Positions 36,262 through 45,212 of a stretch of 64,000 bases of DNA are shown here, piece after piece. The notes under the pieces are model-generated. The model had not been told where the DNA came from and ran no database searches. It saw only the letters and a list, made by a program, of their open reading frames with translations. Where the stretch lies: contig CACKBL010000001.1 in assembly GCA_902598305.1 (NCBI GenBank), positions 1-64,000 on the forward strand. Reading direction: 5' to 3'. The stretch comes from an uncultured Bacteroidota bacterium. Lineage in GTDB: Bacteria; Bacteroidota; Bacteroidia; Flavobacteriales; Flavobacteriaceae. The translations under genes were made by a program, and so were the position numbers. The number at the start of each line of letters is the position of its first letter. Position 1 is the stretch's first letter.

Positions 36262-37677
36262 TTGAAATTGTTAATTGATTTGAACAAAATTTTATTCTGG
36301 ATTTTAATTTTTATTTTTTTTGTTGGTTGTGAAAAAAATGAAACCAAACCAATAGGAGCATATTTTGCTGGTGAAATAATCAATCCTTCATCTGATAACG
36401 TTTTACTATACATTGATAATAAAATCATTGATACCCTAAAATTATCGATTGACAAAAGATTTTTTAAAAAATTTGACTCTATAAATTATGGTTTATTTAA
36501 AATGGAGCACCTCCCTGAAAACCAAATGCTCATTATTGAGTCTGGAGATTCTATATTATCAAGGGCAAATATGTCAGACTTTAACGGCTCTTTATTCTTT
36601 AGTGGTAAAGGTGCTGCAAAAAATAACTTCTTAATGGATACATATTTAAAACTTCAAAATGAAATTTCATTTCTGTCTTCAAAATATTCTTTAACGGGGA
36701 AAGCCTTCAATAAAATTATCGATTCACTTTTTATGGAGAAATATGTTAATTGGAAAAAACTCATTGATAAAAATAACTTTTCAGATTTTTCAAAAAAAAT
36801 AACTGAAGCTTCATTTATATATCCATATGCAAATAGAAAAGCCAGATATGCTTTGATTAGAGGAAAATCAGAAAGTATAATAACTGATAGTTCATATTTT
36901 AATTATAGAGATAAACTAAATTATAATGACGATGAATTATCTTTCTTCGAACCATACATTAGCTATTTAATGAGCTACTTGAGTCTTGAAGCTCTAGAAA
37001 AAGGCCAAACTTTTTACAAAGCAAAAAATAGTACAAAGTTTAACATTAAAAGAATTGAAGTTATTGATAAGAAAATTCAAAACAAAAAATTAAAAAATAT
37101 ACTTGCTAGAGCAGTTGCATATGAAGAAATAATGAACTCTAACAATCAAATTTCGCATAAGAAATTTTTAAAATCATATTCTTCAATTAATCCTAATCAA
37201 GAATATTATAATGAAATAATATCTCTAAATAACTCTTTAATGCAAATGAGCGCTGGTAGACCTTTACCAATTGTAATGCTTGAAAACAATAAAGGTCAGG
37301 TTATTACAAGTAATAAGGCTTTTATGGGACAAAAAACGGTTCTTTACTTTTGGTCTCAAACCCAAATGAATCATTTCAAAAGAAATGAAGAGAGAGCAAA
37401 AGTGTACAAGGAAAAATTTCCTAATTATAGATTTGTTGGGATTTCAATCCAACCTTACAATCAACTAGTGAGGAATTATCAGGAAATTATGAGCATAAAT
37501 ATTAAGAATCAATTAGCCTTGGTAAATTATCAGACAACAACAAATGATTGGGTTATAAACCTATTGAATAAAGGAATAATTTTAGATAAAAATTGTGTTA
37601 TTCTTGAAGGATTTGGAAATTTTGGTTACGAAAAAAGTTTTGAAAATCTTTTAAGGAAACATTATAATCTTAATTAA
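36262..37677 (+). CDS. thioredoxin-fold lipoprotein lacking the CxxC motif
   Basis: The 471-residue protein has a lipoprotein signal ending FFVGC, a beta-rich domain resembling DUF4369 (about 30-125), a long helical middle region and a C-terminal thioredoxin-like domain recognised by KTVLYFWSQTQMNHFKRNE (around residue 365) and YRFVGISIQ. Where active TlpA proteins have WCxxC, this one reads WSQTQM, so it cannot do thiol exchange. It may bind a ligand or partner on the periplasmic side. The TTG at 36262 is used; a second TTG at 36280 would start the signal with NKILFW and is equally plausible. It overlaps tag by one base. Confidence 0.75.
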   Translation: MKLLIDLNKILFWILIFIFFVGCEKNETKPIGAYFAGEIINPSSDNVLLYIDNKIIDTLKLSIDKRFFKKFDSINYGLFKMEHLPENQMLIIESGDSILSRANMSDFNGSLFFSGKGAAKNNFLMDTYLKLQNEISFLSSKYSLTGKAFNKIIDSLFMEKYVNWKKLIDKNNFSDFSKKITEASFIYPYANRKARYALIRGKSESIITDSSYFNYRDKLNYNDDELSFFEPYISYLMSYLSLEALEKGQTFYKAKNSTKFNIKRIEVIDKKIQNKKLKNILARAVAYEEIMNSNNQISHKKFLKSYSSINPNQEYYNEIISLNNSLMQMSAGRPLPIVMLENNKGQVITSNKAFMGQKTVLYFWSQTQMNHFKRNEERAKVYKEKFPNYRFVGISIQPYNQLVRNYQEIMSINIKNQLALVNYQTTTNDWVINLLNKGIILDKNCVILEGFGNFGYEKSFENLLRKHYNLN

Positions 37678-38234
37678 TGTCATATTGCTCAAAGGTAAAC
37701 AAAGGAAAATTAAATTGCCATCACAAATATTACCATGATAATATTTACGGATTTCCAGCTAAAAGTGATAATGAACTCTTTGGAAGGCTAGTTTTGGAAA
37801 TAAATCAAGCTGGGTTATCATGGGATATTATTTTGAAAAAGGAAAAAGCAATTAAAAATGCTTACAAAAATTATTCATTTACTGAAATTGCAAAATTCGG
37901 TGAATCCGATGTACAAAGGATTCTGAATGACAGGGGAGTTATAAGAATGAGAAGAAAAGTGATAGCGATAATATTTAATGCTAAAAAGGTTGTCTCACTA
38001 ACTAAAAAACATAATAGCTTCAAAAGCTATTTAGATAAACATCATCCACTTAATTTATCTGGATGGTTATCATTGTTCAAGAAAGAGTTCAAATTTATCG
38101 GAAATGAGGTATGCAGAGAATTTTTAATATCAGCAGGGTATTTGAAAGGTGCTCACAAAAAGTCTTGTCCTATTTATAAAAAAATAATAAAAGCAAAACC
38201 AATGTGGTATCGCAATCAATTACCTTTTTTGTGA
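37677..38234 (+). CDS. tag: DNA-3-methyladenine glycosylase I
   Basis: A 185-residue glycosylase that removes 3-methyladenine from alkylated DNA. The family's YHDNIYGFPAKSDNELF and LEINQAGLSWDIIL segments are present. The zinc ligands seem intact: C4 at the N-terminus, a histidine in HHKYYHD, and the C-terminal GAHKKSC histidine and cysteine. The catalytic glutamate lies in LEINQAGLSW. Its ATG shares one base with the stop of the preceding lipoprotein gene. It converges with the transaldolase gene and overlaps it by 19 bases. Confidence 0.92.
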   Translation: MSYCSKVNKGKLNCHHKYYHDNIYGFPAKSDNELFGRLVLEINQAGLSWDIILKKEKAIKNAYKNYSFTEIAKFGESDVQRILNDRGVIRMRRKVIAIIFNAKKVVSLTKKHNSFKSYLDKHHPLNLSGWLSLFKKEFKFIGNEVCREFLISAGYLKGAHKKSCPIYKKIIKAKPMWYRNQLPFL

Positions 38235-38869
38235 TCATCCAAAAACTTTTTAAGACCACTGTCAGTGAGTGGATGATTTAATAAACCTATAATTGAAGAC
38301 AAGGGAGCAGTGACAACATCTGACCCAATTTTAGCACAATCAATAATATGCATATTATGTCTTATTGAAGCTGAGAGAATTTCAGTTTTAAAATTATAAT
38401 TATCAAAAATTTGACGGATTTCTGATATTAAAGATAGTCCATCAGATGATATATCATCTAATCTACCGATAAAAGGGGAAACGTAATTAGCTCCGGCCTT
38501 AGCAGCAAGTAATGCTTGTCCAGGAGAGAATATTAAAGTACAATTTGTTTTGATATTATTATTGGAAAAGTATTTCAATGCCCTTACTCCGTTTTTAGTC
38601 ATTGGAATCTTAACAACAATCTGATCACTTATTTTAGATAAACGATTACCCTCATCGACCATACCATCAAATTCGGTAGATATAACTTCGGCGGATACGT
38701 CTCCGTCAACTATTTCACATATTTTTTTGTAATGACTAATAATATTAGAATCACCAGTTATTCCCTCTTTTGCCATCAAGCTTGGATTGGTGGTAACACC
38801 GTCTAAAATTCCTAAATTCTGAGCTTCAGTTATCTGCTCAAGATTGGCTGTGTCAATAAAAAATTTCAT
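38216..38869 (-). CDS. tal: transaldolase-like enzyme (small TAL/FSA type)
   Basis: A 217-residue class I aldolase-fold enzyme of the group often labelled fructose-6-phosphate aldolase. The Schiff-base lysine is K87 (VVKIPMT), with FIDTANL, VTTNPSLMAKEG and RHNMH segments conserved. Two residues that separate the activities read as transaldolase: E61 (SAEVIS) where the aldolase has Gln59, and F133 (VSPFIGR) where it has Tyr131. It therefore more likely moves dihydroxyacetone units between sugar phosphates in the pentose phosphate pathway. It runs six bases from the SDR gene on the same strand and may share its transcript. Confidence 0.9.
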   Translation of the reverse strand: MKFFIDTANLEQITEAQNLGILDGVTTNPSLMAKEGITGDSNIISHYKKICEIVDGDVSAEVISTEFDGMVDEGNRLSKISDQIVVKIPMTKNGVRALKYFSNNNIKTNCTLIFSPGQALLAAKAGANYVSPFIGRLDDISSDGLSLISEIRQIFDNYNFKTEILSASIRHNMHIIDCAKIGSDVVTAPLSSIIGLLNHPLTDSGLKKFLDDHKKGN

Positions 38870-38875
38870 ATTTAA

Positions 38876-39688
38876 TTAAATTTTATAATGGTCCATTATT
38901 AATTTTTGATATAATTTTTCTGGTAATATCTTCTTTAAAGATATACTAAACTTTTGTAAAAAATGACCTACTATATAATGAATTCCTGGATTTTCACTCT
39001 TTATAATTTTAAGTGTCAATTTTGCAACTTCTATTGGATCTCTTGATTGTTTATCCATATTATATTTAACAGTTTCAGAGAATTTTTTATATCTACTATA
39101 ATAAGGTGATTTTATATTTAAATTGGTTTTGATTCTTTTATTAAAAACTTCTGTTCTGTAGTCTCCAGGGGCTATATTTACAACTCTAATTCCAAAATCT
39201 TTAAGTTCCATATTGAGAGATGCTCCCAAACATTCCATTGAATATTTGCTTGCAGAATAAATACTTCCAAATGGAACATTATTGTAACCAGCAATTGAAG
39301 TTATATTTACAATTAAACCTCTTTTGTTTTTTCTCATAGAAGGAAGTACAGCCTGAATTAAATCAATATGTCCAAAAAAATTTATGTCGAATAAATGTTT
39401 TGCATCTTTGATTGACATTTCTTCAATAGGGCCAACAAAACCAGAACCAGCATTATTTATTAAAACATCAATTTTACCTTCTGTAGATAATACTTTTTTT
39501 ACAACATTTTTCGAATCCTTAAATGTAGTCAAATCATACTTAAGTAATTCTAGTCCCTCAAAATCAGTGTAGTTTTTTGGATTTCTAGAAGTTCCATATA
39601 CACTAAAGCCATTTGATGATAAAAGTTTTGCAATGGAGCGCCCAAAACCTGTTGATGCACCAGAAATTAAAACAACCTTTTTTTTCAT
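38876..39688 (-). CDS. short-chain dehydrogenase/reductase (SDR family)
   Basis: A 270-residue classical SDR: cofactor motif GASTGFG at 10-16, NNAG at about 78-81, and the catalytic set S131, Y144, K148 in SIYSASK. R35 after the second strand (GTSRNPK) favours NADP(H). The C-terminal extension (KFSISLKKILPEKLY) may contact the membrane. The substrate is unknown; the family includes ketosphinganine-like and steroid-like reductases. The 5' end lies just downstream of the SRP RNA on the same strand, so readthrough from the RNA promoter could contribute to expression. The transaldolase gene follows. Confidence 0.88.
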   Translation of the reverse strand: MKKKVVLISGASTGFGRSIAKLLSSNGFSVYGTSRNPKNYTDFEGLELLKYDLTTFKDSKNVVKKVLSTEGKIDVLINNAGSGFVGPIEEMSIKDAKHLFDINFFGHIDLIQAVLPSMRKNKRGLIVNITSIAGYNNVPFGSIYSASKYSMECLGASLNMELKDFGIRVVNIAPGDYRTEVFNKRIKTNLNIKSPYYSRYKKFSETVKYNMDKQSRDPIEVAKLTLKIIKSENPGIHYIVGHFLQKFSISLKKILPEKLYQKLIMDHYKI

Positions 39689-39694
39689 TTAAAT

Positions 39695-39796
39695 AAAAAA
39701 GGGTAAGCTTTCTATATCACACCGCTACGACCATATACCCTTGCTGTGTTCCCACCCTGGGGGATTCTATGGGAGCTGGTTGTATAGGACTTACCC
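39695..39796 (-). ncRNA. ffs: signal recognition particle RNA, small bacterial type (4.5S-like)
   Basis: On the reverse strand the RNA begins GGGTAAG (39796-39790) and ends CTTACCC (39707-39701), a perfect closing helix followed by six T residues (39700-39695). In the middle lies the domain IV hairpin: CCC, CAGG, GTG, loop GGAA, CAC, AGCA, AGGG. The GGAA tetraloop and the CAGG/AGCA symmetric loop match the binding site for Ffh in E. coli 4.5S RNA. The total length is about 96 nucleotides. The RNA works with Ffh to target membrane proteins. A -7 box (39802-39809) sits five bases upstream. Confidence 0.9.
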
Positions 39797-39801
39797 AACT
39801 A

Positions 39802-39809
39802 CAAATATA
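39802..39809 (-). promoter_or_regulatory. -7 promoter box of the SRP RNA
   Basis: The reverse strand reads TATATTTG, an exact TAnnTTTG box, with five bases between its end and the first G of the RNA. This distance independently supports the 5' end of the RNA. The -33 region is weak. Confidence 0.6.
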
Positions 39810-39867
39810 CAATCCAGAGTTTTGTAAATTAAAAAATGTTAATTTTTTTTAAATAAATTTACACTAT

Positions 39868-40902
39868 ATGAAATGGATAGTTTTATTCTTTAGTCTTGCA
39901 ATCGCAAACTTTTGTGAAAATAAAAAAAGCCTCGAAAACTTTACTATTTTGACTAATAAAAAGGTTTTTATACCAGGTGATACGTTAAAAATATCATTAA
40001 AAAAAGCTAATAAACTTGAGTATGATTCAATTGCATATTATAATGATGCTAAAAAAATAGCCTCAATACATGAAATTGGAAAAAAATTAGGTAACAAAAA
40101 AATAACTGTAAGAGTCTTTAACAAAAATAATTTTGTTGAAAATTCATTTAATATCAAGGTTTTCTCTCCATTAACTCCAAAGCTTTTTACATATAAGATA
40201 ATCAATGAATTTCCTCATGATATTAAATCATACACCCAAGGACTCGAGTTTTACGATAATCGACTTTTTGAAAGTACCGGTCTTAGAGGCAAGTCATCAC
40301 TTAAAGAAATAGAATTCAAGTCTGGCAAAGTAATTAGAAATTTACCTATTGATGATGCATATTTTGCTGAAGGTATAACATTACTTAATGAAAAAATCTA
40401 CCAACTAACATGGCAATCCAAAATAGGGTTTATTTATGATCTTGAAAGTTTTCAATTAATTGATTCATTTCAATATAAAAAAAGTGTTGAAGGTTGGGGG
40501 TTATGTAACAATGGTAATTTAATTTATAAATCTGATGGGACATCAAAAATTTGGATTATTGACCCAGATAGTCAAGAAGAAATTGATTTTATACAGGTAA
40601 CTACCAATAAATCAATTATTTCAAAAATTAATGAAATGGAGTGGATTAATGGAAAGATTTACGCAAACACTTATCAATTTAATAAAGATATAGTCTTAAT
40701 CATAAATCCAGAAACAGGATCAGTAGAAGGTGTAGTTGATTTAAATGGTCTAAAGAAAAAAGTAAAAAATCACCCTAAGATTGATGTTTTAAATGGCATT
40801 GCCTACAACAAAAGTTCAAAAACAATTTTTATGACAGGTAAGAACTGGAACAAGCTTTTTGAGTTGCAAATAATAGAAAAAAATAATATTTCTAAGCCGT
40901 AA
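39868..40902 (+). CDS. glutaminyl-peptide cyclotransferase (plant/bacterial beta-propeller type)
   Basis: The 344-residue protein cyclises N-terminal glutamine to pyroglutamate on secreted peptides. The propeller hallmarks are [69 protein letters not shown] and [19 protein letters not shown]. An N-terminal Ig-like stretch (about 25-100) precedes them. The signal ends with a cysteine (ANFC, C16), but the residue before the cysteine is Phe, unusual for a lipobox, so lipid attachment is uncertain. It overlaps the 3' end of glyA by 11 bases, in convergent orientation. Confidence 0.9.
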   Translation: MKWIVLFFSLAIANFCENKKSLENFTILTNKKVFIPGDTLKISLKKANKLEYDSIAYYNDAKKIASIHEIGKKLGNKKITVRVFNKNNFVENSFNIKVFSPLTPKLFTYKIINEFPHDIKSYTQGLEFYDNRLFESTGLRGKSSLKEIEFKSGKVIRNLPIDDAYFAEGITLLNEKIYQLTWQSKIGFIYDLESFQLIDSFQYKKSVEGWGLCNNGNLIYKSDGTSKIWIIDPDSQEEIDFIQVTTNKSIISKINEMEWINGKIYANTYQFNKDIVLIINPETGSVEGVVDLNGLKKKVKNHPKIDVLNGIAYNKSSKTIFMTGKNWNKLFELQIIEKNNISKP

Positions 40903-42166
40903 AAAGAGGTCTGCTATTCATAAAATCATGAACCTCATTAGCTATTAGACTTAATTTTGAATTATTTAAATAATTACTAAGTGAACTATCAATTAGTTTG
41001 ACAATCATTCTTATATCATCCTCTTTAAGACCTCGAGTAGTCACAGCTGCAGTTCCAAGTCTAATTCCACTAGTAATAAATGGAGATTTATCATCGAAAG
41101 GAACCATATTTTTGTTCGTAGTTATATTTGATTTGACTAGTGCTAATTCGGCGTCTTTACCAGTTATTTTTTTGTTTCTTAAATCAATTAATACCAGGTG
41201 GTTGTCAGTACCATTTGATATGATTTTATAATCATGTTTTTCCAGTTCACTAGCCATAACTTTTGCATTTTTTATCACATTTTTACAATAATTTTTGAAA
41301 GATGGCTGAAGGCACTCTTCAAAAGCAATTGCCTTTGCAGCTATTACATGTTCTAGTGGACCTCCCTGATTTCCAGGAAAAACAGCCATATCAAGAAGAT
41401 TTGACATTTTTTTCAATTTTCCATTTTTAAGTTTAATATTAAATGGATTGTCAAAATCTTTGCCCATTAGGATCAAACCGCCTCTTGGACCTCTAAGTGT
41501 TTTATGTGTAGTAGTAGTCACAACATGGCAGTATGGAATAGGATTATTTAAAAAACCAGAAGCAATTAGTCCACTTGGATGTGAAATATCAGCTAACAAA
41601 AAAGCACCACAAGAATCTGCTATTTCTCTAAACTTTTTAAAATCTATATCTCTTGAATAAGCTGAAGCTCCTGCAATTATCATTTTTGGATTAATTTTTT
41701 TTGCTTGAGTACTTATTTTATCATAGTTTAAAACTCCTGTATCTTTTTCTACTCCATAAAAGTGCGCATTGTATAGCCTTCCAGAAAAGTTTACTGGCGA
41801 GCCATGGGTTAAATGACCACCATGAGCCAAATCAAATCCAAAGATGGTGTCACCTGGTTTTAAAAAAGCGTGAAACACAGCAGTATTGGCTTGTGAACCA
41901 GAATGAGGTTGAACATTGGCGTATTCAGCACCAAATAATAACTTAGCTCTGTCAATTGCAATTTGCTCTATTTCATCAATAACTTCACAACCACCATAAT
42001 ATCGCCTACCAGGGTAACCTTCAGCATATTTATTGGTTAAAATGGAGCCAGTTGCTTCCATAACTGCTGGAGAGGTGAAATTTTCAGACGCAATTAATTC
42101 AATACCTGATATTTGTCTATTTTCTTCTTTTTTAATTAATTCAAAAACAACGTCAGCACTTTTCAT
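40892..42166 (-). CDS. glyA: serine hydroxymethyltransferase
   Basis: A 424-residue PLP enzyme that converts serine and tetrahydrofolate to glycine and methylene-THF, the main source of one-carbon units. The PLP lysine lies in [15 protein letters not shown] (around K222). The N-terminal [14 protein letters not shown], the [15 protein letters not shown] segment and the PHSGSQAN motif are complete. Together with serC and serA 9 kb downstream it covers serine and glycine formation. The upstream gap of 233 bases separates it from smpB, transcribed the other way. Confidence 0.97.
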   Translation of the reverse strand: MKSADVVFELIKKEENRQISGIELIASENFTSPAVMEATGSILTNKYAEGYPGRRYYGGCEVIDEIEQIAIDRAKLLFGAEYANVQPHSGSQANTAVFHAFLKPGDTIFGFDLAHGGHLTHGSPVNFSGRLYNAHFYGVEKDTGVLNYDKISTQAKKINPKMIIAGASAYSRDIDFKKFREIADSCGAFLLADISHPSGLIASGFLNNPIPYCHVVTTTTHKTLRGPRGGLILMGKDFDNPFNIKLKNGKLKKMSNLLDMAVFPGNQGGPLEHVIAAKAIAFEECLQPSFKNYCKNVIKNAKVMASELEKHDYKIISNGTDNHLVLIDLRNKKITGKDAELALVKSNITTNKNMVPFDDKSPFITSGIRLGTAAVTTRGLKEDDIRMIVKLIDSSLSNYLNNSKLSLIANEVHDFMNSRPLFTA

Positions 42167-42283
42167 ATAAAATTTATTGAAAATGTAAAATTATAATTTA
42201 TTGATAATTATGAGGCCTCTATTTAAGTTTAAAAAATTATTTTATTAAAACTTAATTAACAATCACTATTTTGACGAAAAAAA

Positions 42284-42303
42284 ACTTTAAAAGCTTTTTA
42301 AGT
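42284..42303. other. 20-base imperfect palindrome in the glyA-smpB gap
   Basis: The forward strand from 42284 to 42303 equals its own reverse complement except for one symmetric mismatch pair, centred on AAGCTT. It lies mid-way in the longest intergenic region of the window (42167-42399), which otherwise shows only AT-rich sequence and no TAnnTTTG box. It could be an operator for either gene, or chance in AT-rich DNA. Confidence 0.25.
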
Positions 42304-42399
42304 AAATTTATCTTATATTATTTTAATAACTAAAATATAATGAAAGGAATAGATCTTAACTCCTTCTAACATAATAATTAATTTTATTTAAACTAAATA

Positions 42400-42852
42400 T
42401 TGAAAAAAGATACTATCTCAATTATTAATAAAAAGGCAAAATTCAATTATTTTATAGAAGATGAATATACTGCTGGAATTGTATTAACCGGTTCAGAAAT
42501 TAAATCAATACGAAAAAGAAATGTTTCTATTTCTGAAAGTTTTTGCGAGTTTAATGATAATACTGAATTGTTTATCACCAAAATGTATATAAAAGAATAT
42601 GAGAATTCATCTTACAATAGAAACAGTTTATCGCAAAGAAAGCTATTGCTTAATAAGAAGGAACTTAAAAAACTTAAAAAAAAAGTAGCAGATGTTGGAT
42701 TAACAATAATTCCATTAAAGTTATTTATTAATGATTCAGGACTAGCTAAGATAAAAATTGCATTAGTGAAGGGGAAAAAGTTGTATGATAAGAGGCAGAG
42801 CTTAAAGGAAAAGGAAATTAAAAGAGATCTTCAAAAGTCTAGAAAAAAATAA
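42400..42852 (+). CDS. smpB: SsrA-binding protein
   Basis: A 150-residue OB-fold protein that binds tmRNA and delivers it to stalled ribosomes for trans-translation. The family segments NKKAKFNYFIEDEYTAGIVL, TGSEIKSIRKRNVSISESFCEF and the basic tail KGKKLYDKRQSLKEKEIKRD are present; the tail folds in the decoding site. The start is TTG at 42400. It is transcribed away from glyA and converges with pcm, three bases apart. The tmRNA gene is not in the window. Confidence 0.95.
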   Translation: MKKDTISIINKKAKFNYFIEDEYTAGIVLTGSEIKSIRKRNVSISESFCEFNDNTELFITKMYIKEYENSSYNRNSLSQRKLLLNKKELKKLKKKVADVGLTIIPLKLFINDSGLAKIKIALVKGKKLYDKRQSLKEKEIKRDLQKSRKK

Positions 42853-42855
42853 AAT

Positions 42856-43503
42856 CTATTTTCCTTTTACCATTGGTACAAATTTAAATTGACCAAATTC
42901 CTCTTTTTTAAATGTGCTTTTTTCAATTCGAGTAAATCTATACATTATTTGTTCATCTTCTCCAATTGGAATTACCATTCTTCCTCCTACTTTTAGCTGA
43001 TTCATTAAATTTTTTGGAATTTCTTTTGCAGCAGCAGTTACAATGATGGCATCGAAGGGTGCACTATCAGCTATACCTAAATATCCGTCACCTAAAAGAT
43101 TCTTTTTTATTTTAATAGATAAATTTTTGAAAATCAATGAAGATTTTTTAAAAAGAGTAATGTTTCTTTCAATGGTAAACACATCAAATCCTAAATACGA
43201 TAAAATTGCAGCCTGATATCCTGATCCAGTCCCTATTTCTAATACCTCATCGCCTTCTTTGCAGTTAATTAGTTCTGTTTGAAAAGCTACAGTATAAGGT
43301 TGAGATATGGTCTGACCTGAGTCTATCGGATAAGCCATATTTTTATATGAATGGGAAATTAACCCCGGGTCCATAAATAAATGCCTAGGAACAGAGTTTA
43401 AGGCATTTAAAACATTTTTGTTATTTATTCCAAGCGACTTCAATTTAGACACCATAAATTTTCTTTGACCTTGATATTTTGGAGAATCAATATTAGGTAT
43501 CAT
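42856..43503 (-). CDS. pcm: protein-L-isoaspartate O-methyltransferase
   Basis: A 215-residue SAM-dependent enzyme that methylates isoaspartyl residues so aged proteins can be repaired. The SAM motif I is VLEIGTGSGYQAA near residue 85; the family's substrate-binding QTISQPYTVAFQTEL precedes it, and GGRMVIPIG follows. The N-terminal YQGQRKFMVSKL and HLFMDP segments are typical. All are intact. It converges with smpB and is divergent from the oxidoreductase gene across 71 AT-rich bases. Confidence 0.95.
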   Translation of the reverse strand: MIPNIDSPKYQGQRKFMVSKLKSLGINNKNVLNALNSVPRHLFMDPGLISHSYKNMAYPIDSGQTISQPYTVAFQTELINCKEGDEVLEIGTGSGYQAAILSYLGFDVFTIERNITLFKKSSLIFKNLSIKIKKNLLGDGYLGIADSAPFDAIIVTAAAKEIPKNLMNQLKVGGRMVIPIGEDEQIMYRFTRIEKSTFKKEEFGQFKFVPMVKGK

Positions 43504-43574
43504 TAATTAAAAGCATAATATTAAAAAATAAAAACATTAAATTACGTTAAAAATGTAATTTTACGATTAACAAT

Positions 43575-44552
43575 TTGTATGTGTCTACTAAACTAATTAA
43601 AATAGGAGTATTTGGCGCAGGCCACCTAGGTAAAATTCATTTAAAGTTATTAAATGAATCCAAAAAGTTTAATCTTCTAGGATTCCACGACGTAAATCCT
43701 GACTACTCAATAAAAATTGAAAAGGAATTTGGATATAAATATTTCGAAGATTCAAACCTTTTAATTGAATCATCAGATGCTATTGCAATTATAACCCCTA
43801 CTCAGTCTCATTTCGAAATAGCAATGAAGTGTATAGAAAAAAATAAACATATTTTCATTGAAAAACCCATTGCCTACAGTGTTGACGAAGCTGAAGAAAT
43901 AGTTAAATTTTCAAAAGAAAAAAAGATCATAGGTCAAGTCGGACACGTTGAGAGATTTAATCCCGCATTTAATTCAATAAATAGAATGATAGGTAATCCA
44001 ATGTTCATTGAATCGCACCGTCTTTCTGAATTTAATCCTAGAGGTACTGATGTTTCAGTGGTTCTAGATTTAATGATTCATGATATTGATATTATATTGA
44101 GTTTGATATCATCTGATATAAAAAATATTTCTTCGTCGGGGGTATCAGTAATTAGCAATACTCCCGATATAGCAAATGCTAGGATTGAATTTCAAAATGG
44201 AGCAGTTGCCAATTTAACTAGTAGCAGAATTTCATTAAAAAATATGCGCAAGCTTCGATTTTTTCAAAAAGAAACATATATTTCTGTTGACCTTTACAAT
44301 AAAAAAGCTGAGGTTGTAAAAATGATTGATGCTCCTAAGCAATTAGATAAATTTGCATTAACACTAGAAAATGCTGAGGGAAAGAAAAAACAAATAATCT
44401 ATAAAAACCCCAAAATTTTAAATAACAACGCAATTCAAATTGAATTAGAAAATTTTGCAAATTCAATTAATAATGGTGTAAAATCCATTGTTTCTCTTGA
44501 AGATGCAACAAGAGCACTAAAGGTTGCTTATTCTATTATTAACTCAATGTGA
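43575..44552 (+). CDS. Gfo/Idh/MocA family oxidoreductase
   Basis: A 325-residue dehydrogenase with an N-terminal Rossmann domain (GVFGAGHLGKIH at about 12-23), the EKP motif (IEKPIA, around residue 97) that positions the cofactor, and a C-terminal domain with HDIDIIL, where the histidine is a candidate catalytic residue. The family acts on sugars, sugar nucleotides or bile-pigment-like substrates; this member cannot be assigned. The start is uncertain: TTG at 43575 or GTG two codons later. It is followed by yggS after six bases and forms an operon with it and the exonuclease gene. Confidence 0.88.
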   Translation: MYVSTKLIKIGVFGAGHLGKIHLKLLNESKKFNLLGFHDVNPDYSIKIEKEFGYKYFEDSNLLIESSDAIAIITPTQSHFEIAMKCIEKNKHIFIEKPIAYSVDEAEEIVKFSKEKKIIGQVGHVERFNPAFNSINRMIGNPMFIESHRLSEFNPRGTDVSVVLDLMIHDIDIILSLISSDIKNISSSGVSVISNTPDIANARIEFQNGAVANLTSSRISLKNMRKLRFFQKETYISVDLYNKKAEVVKMIDAPKQLDKFALTLENAEGKKKQIIYKNPKILNNNAIQIELENFANSINNGVKSIVSLEDATRALKVAYSIINSM

Positions 44553-44558
44553 TTTTTT

Positions 44559-45212
44559 ATGAATCTAATAAAAAAAAACTTAGAAAAAATTAAAAAGGAG
44601 GTCGGATCGAATGTTTTGGTTGTTGCTGTTTCTAAAACAAAACCAGTTACTTGTATAAAAAAAGCATACGAAACTGGACATAGAGATTTTGGTGAGAACA
44701 AAATTCAAGAAATGACATCTAAATTTAATGATTTACCAAAAGATATAAATTGGCACATGATAGGCCATATTCAAACAAATAAAGTTAAATATATGGCTCC
44801 ATACGTATCACTAATTCATAGTTTAGATAGTTTAAAACTAGCTAAAGAAATAAATAAGCAGGCTCTCAAGAATAAAAGGATTATCGAATGTTTAATTCAA
44901 TTCAGAATATCTACTGAAGAAACAAAGTTTGGTTTAAATGAAGATGAAGTACTGGAAATAATTAAATTAGAAAATAATTTTGAGGGTATAAGAATAATTG
45001 GTTTAATGGGTATGGCTTCTTTCGTAGACGACCAAAAAATAATAGACAAAGAATTTAAAACTTTAAAAGTTCTTTTTGATAAAATTAGATGCTCAAACAA
45101 AAAATTTGAAATAATTTCTATGGGTATGACTTTGGATTATAATTTGGCAATTAAAAATGGTTCAAATTTGGTTAGAATTGGTAGTAAAATTTTTGGAGAA
45201 AGAAATGTATAA
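44559..45212 (+). CDS. YggS family PLP-binding protein
   Basis: A 217-residue single-domain alanine-racemase-type barrel that binds pyridoxal phosphate through the lysine in VAVSKTKP (about K27). The motifs FGENKIQE, WHMIGHIQTNKVK, STEETKFGL and SMGMTLDYNLAI (phosphate-binding) are conserved. The family balances vitamin B6 and amino-acid pools and has no known catalytic activity. It lies between an oxidoreductase and a DnaQ-type exonuclease gene, and its stop overlaps the latter by eight bases. Confidence 0.94.
   Translation: MNLIKKNLEKIKKEVGSNVLVVAVSKTKPVTCIKKAYETGHRDFGENKIQEMTSKFNDLPKDINWHMIGHIQTNKVKYMAPYVSLIHSLDSLKLAKEINKQALKNKRIIECLIQFRISTEETKFGLNEDEVLEIIKLENNFEGIRIIGLMGMASFVDDQKIIDKEFKTLKVLFDKIRCSNKKFEIISMGMTLDYNLAIKNGSNLVRIGSKIFGERNV

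Noticed and set aside
42167-42399. Riboswitch or small RNA in the largest gap (glyA-smpB)
   Set aside because: Apart from one imperfect palindrome (42284-42303) and a five-base-pair stem (42344-42348 with 42361-42365), the region is AT-rich without recognisable aptamer or gene.
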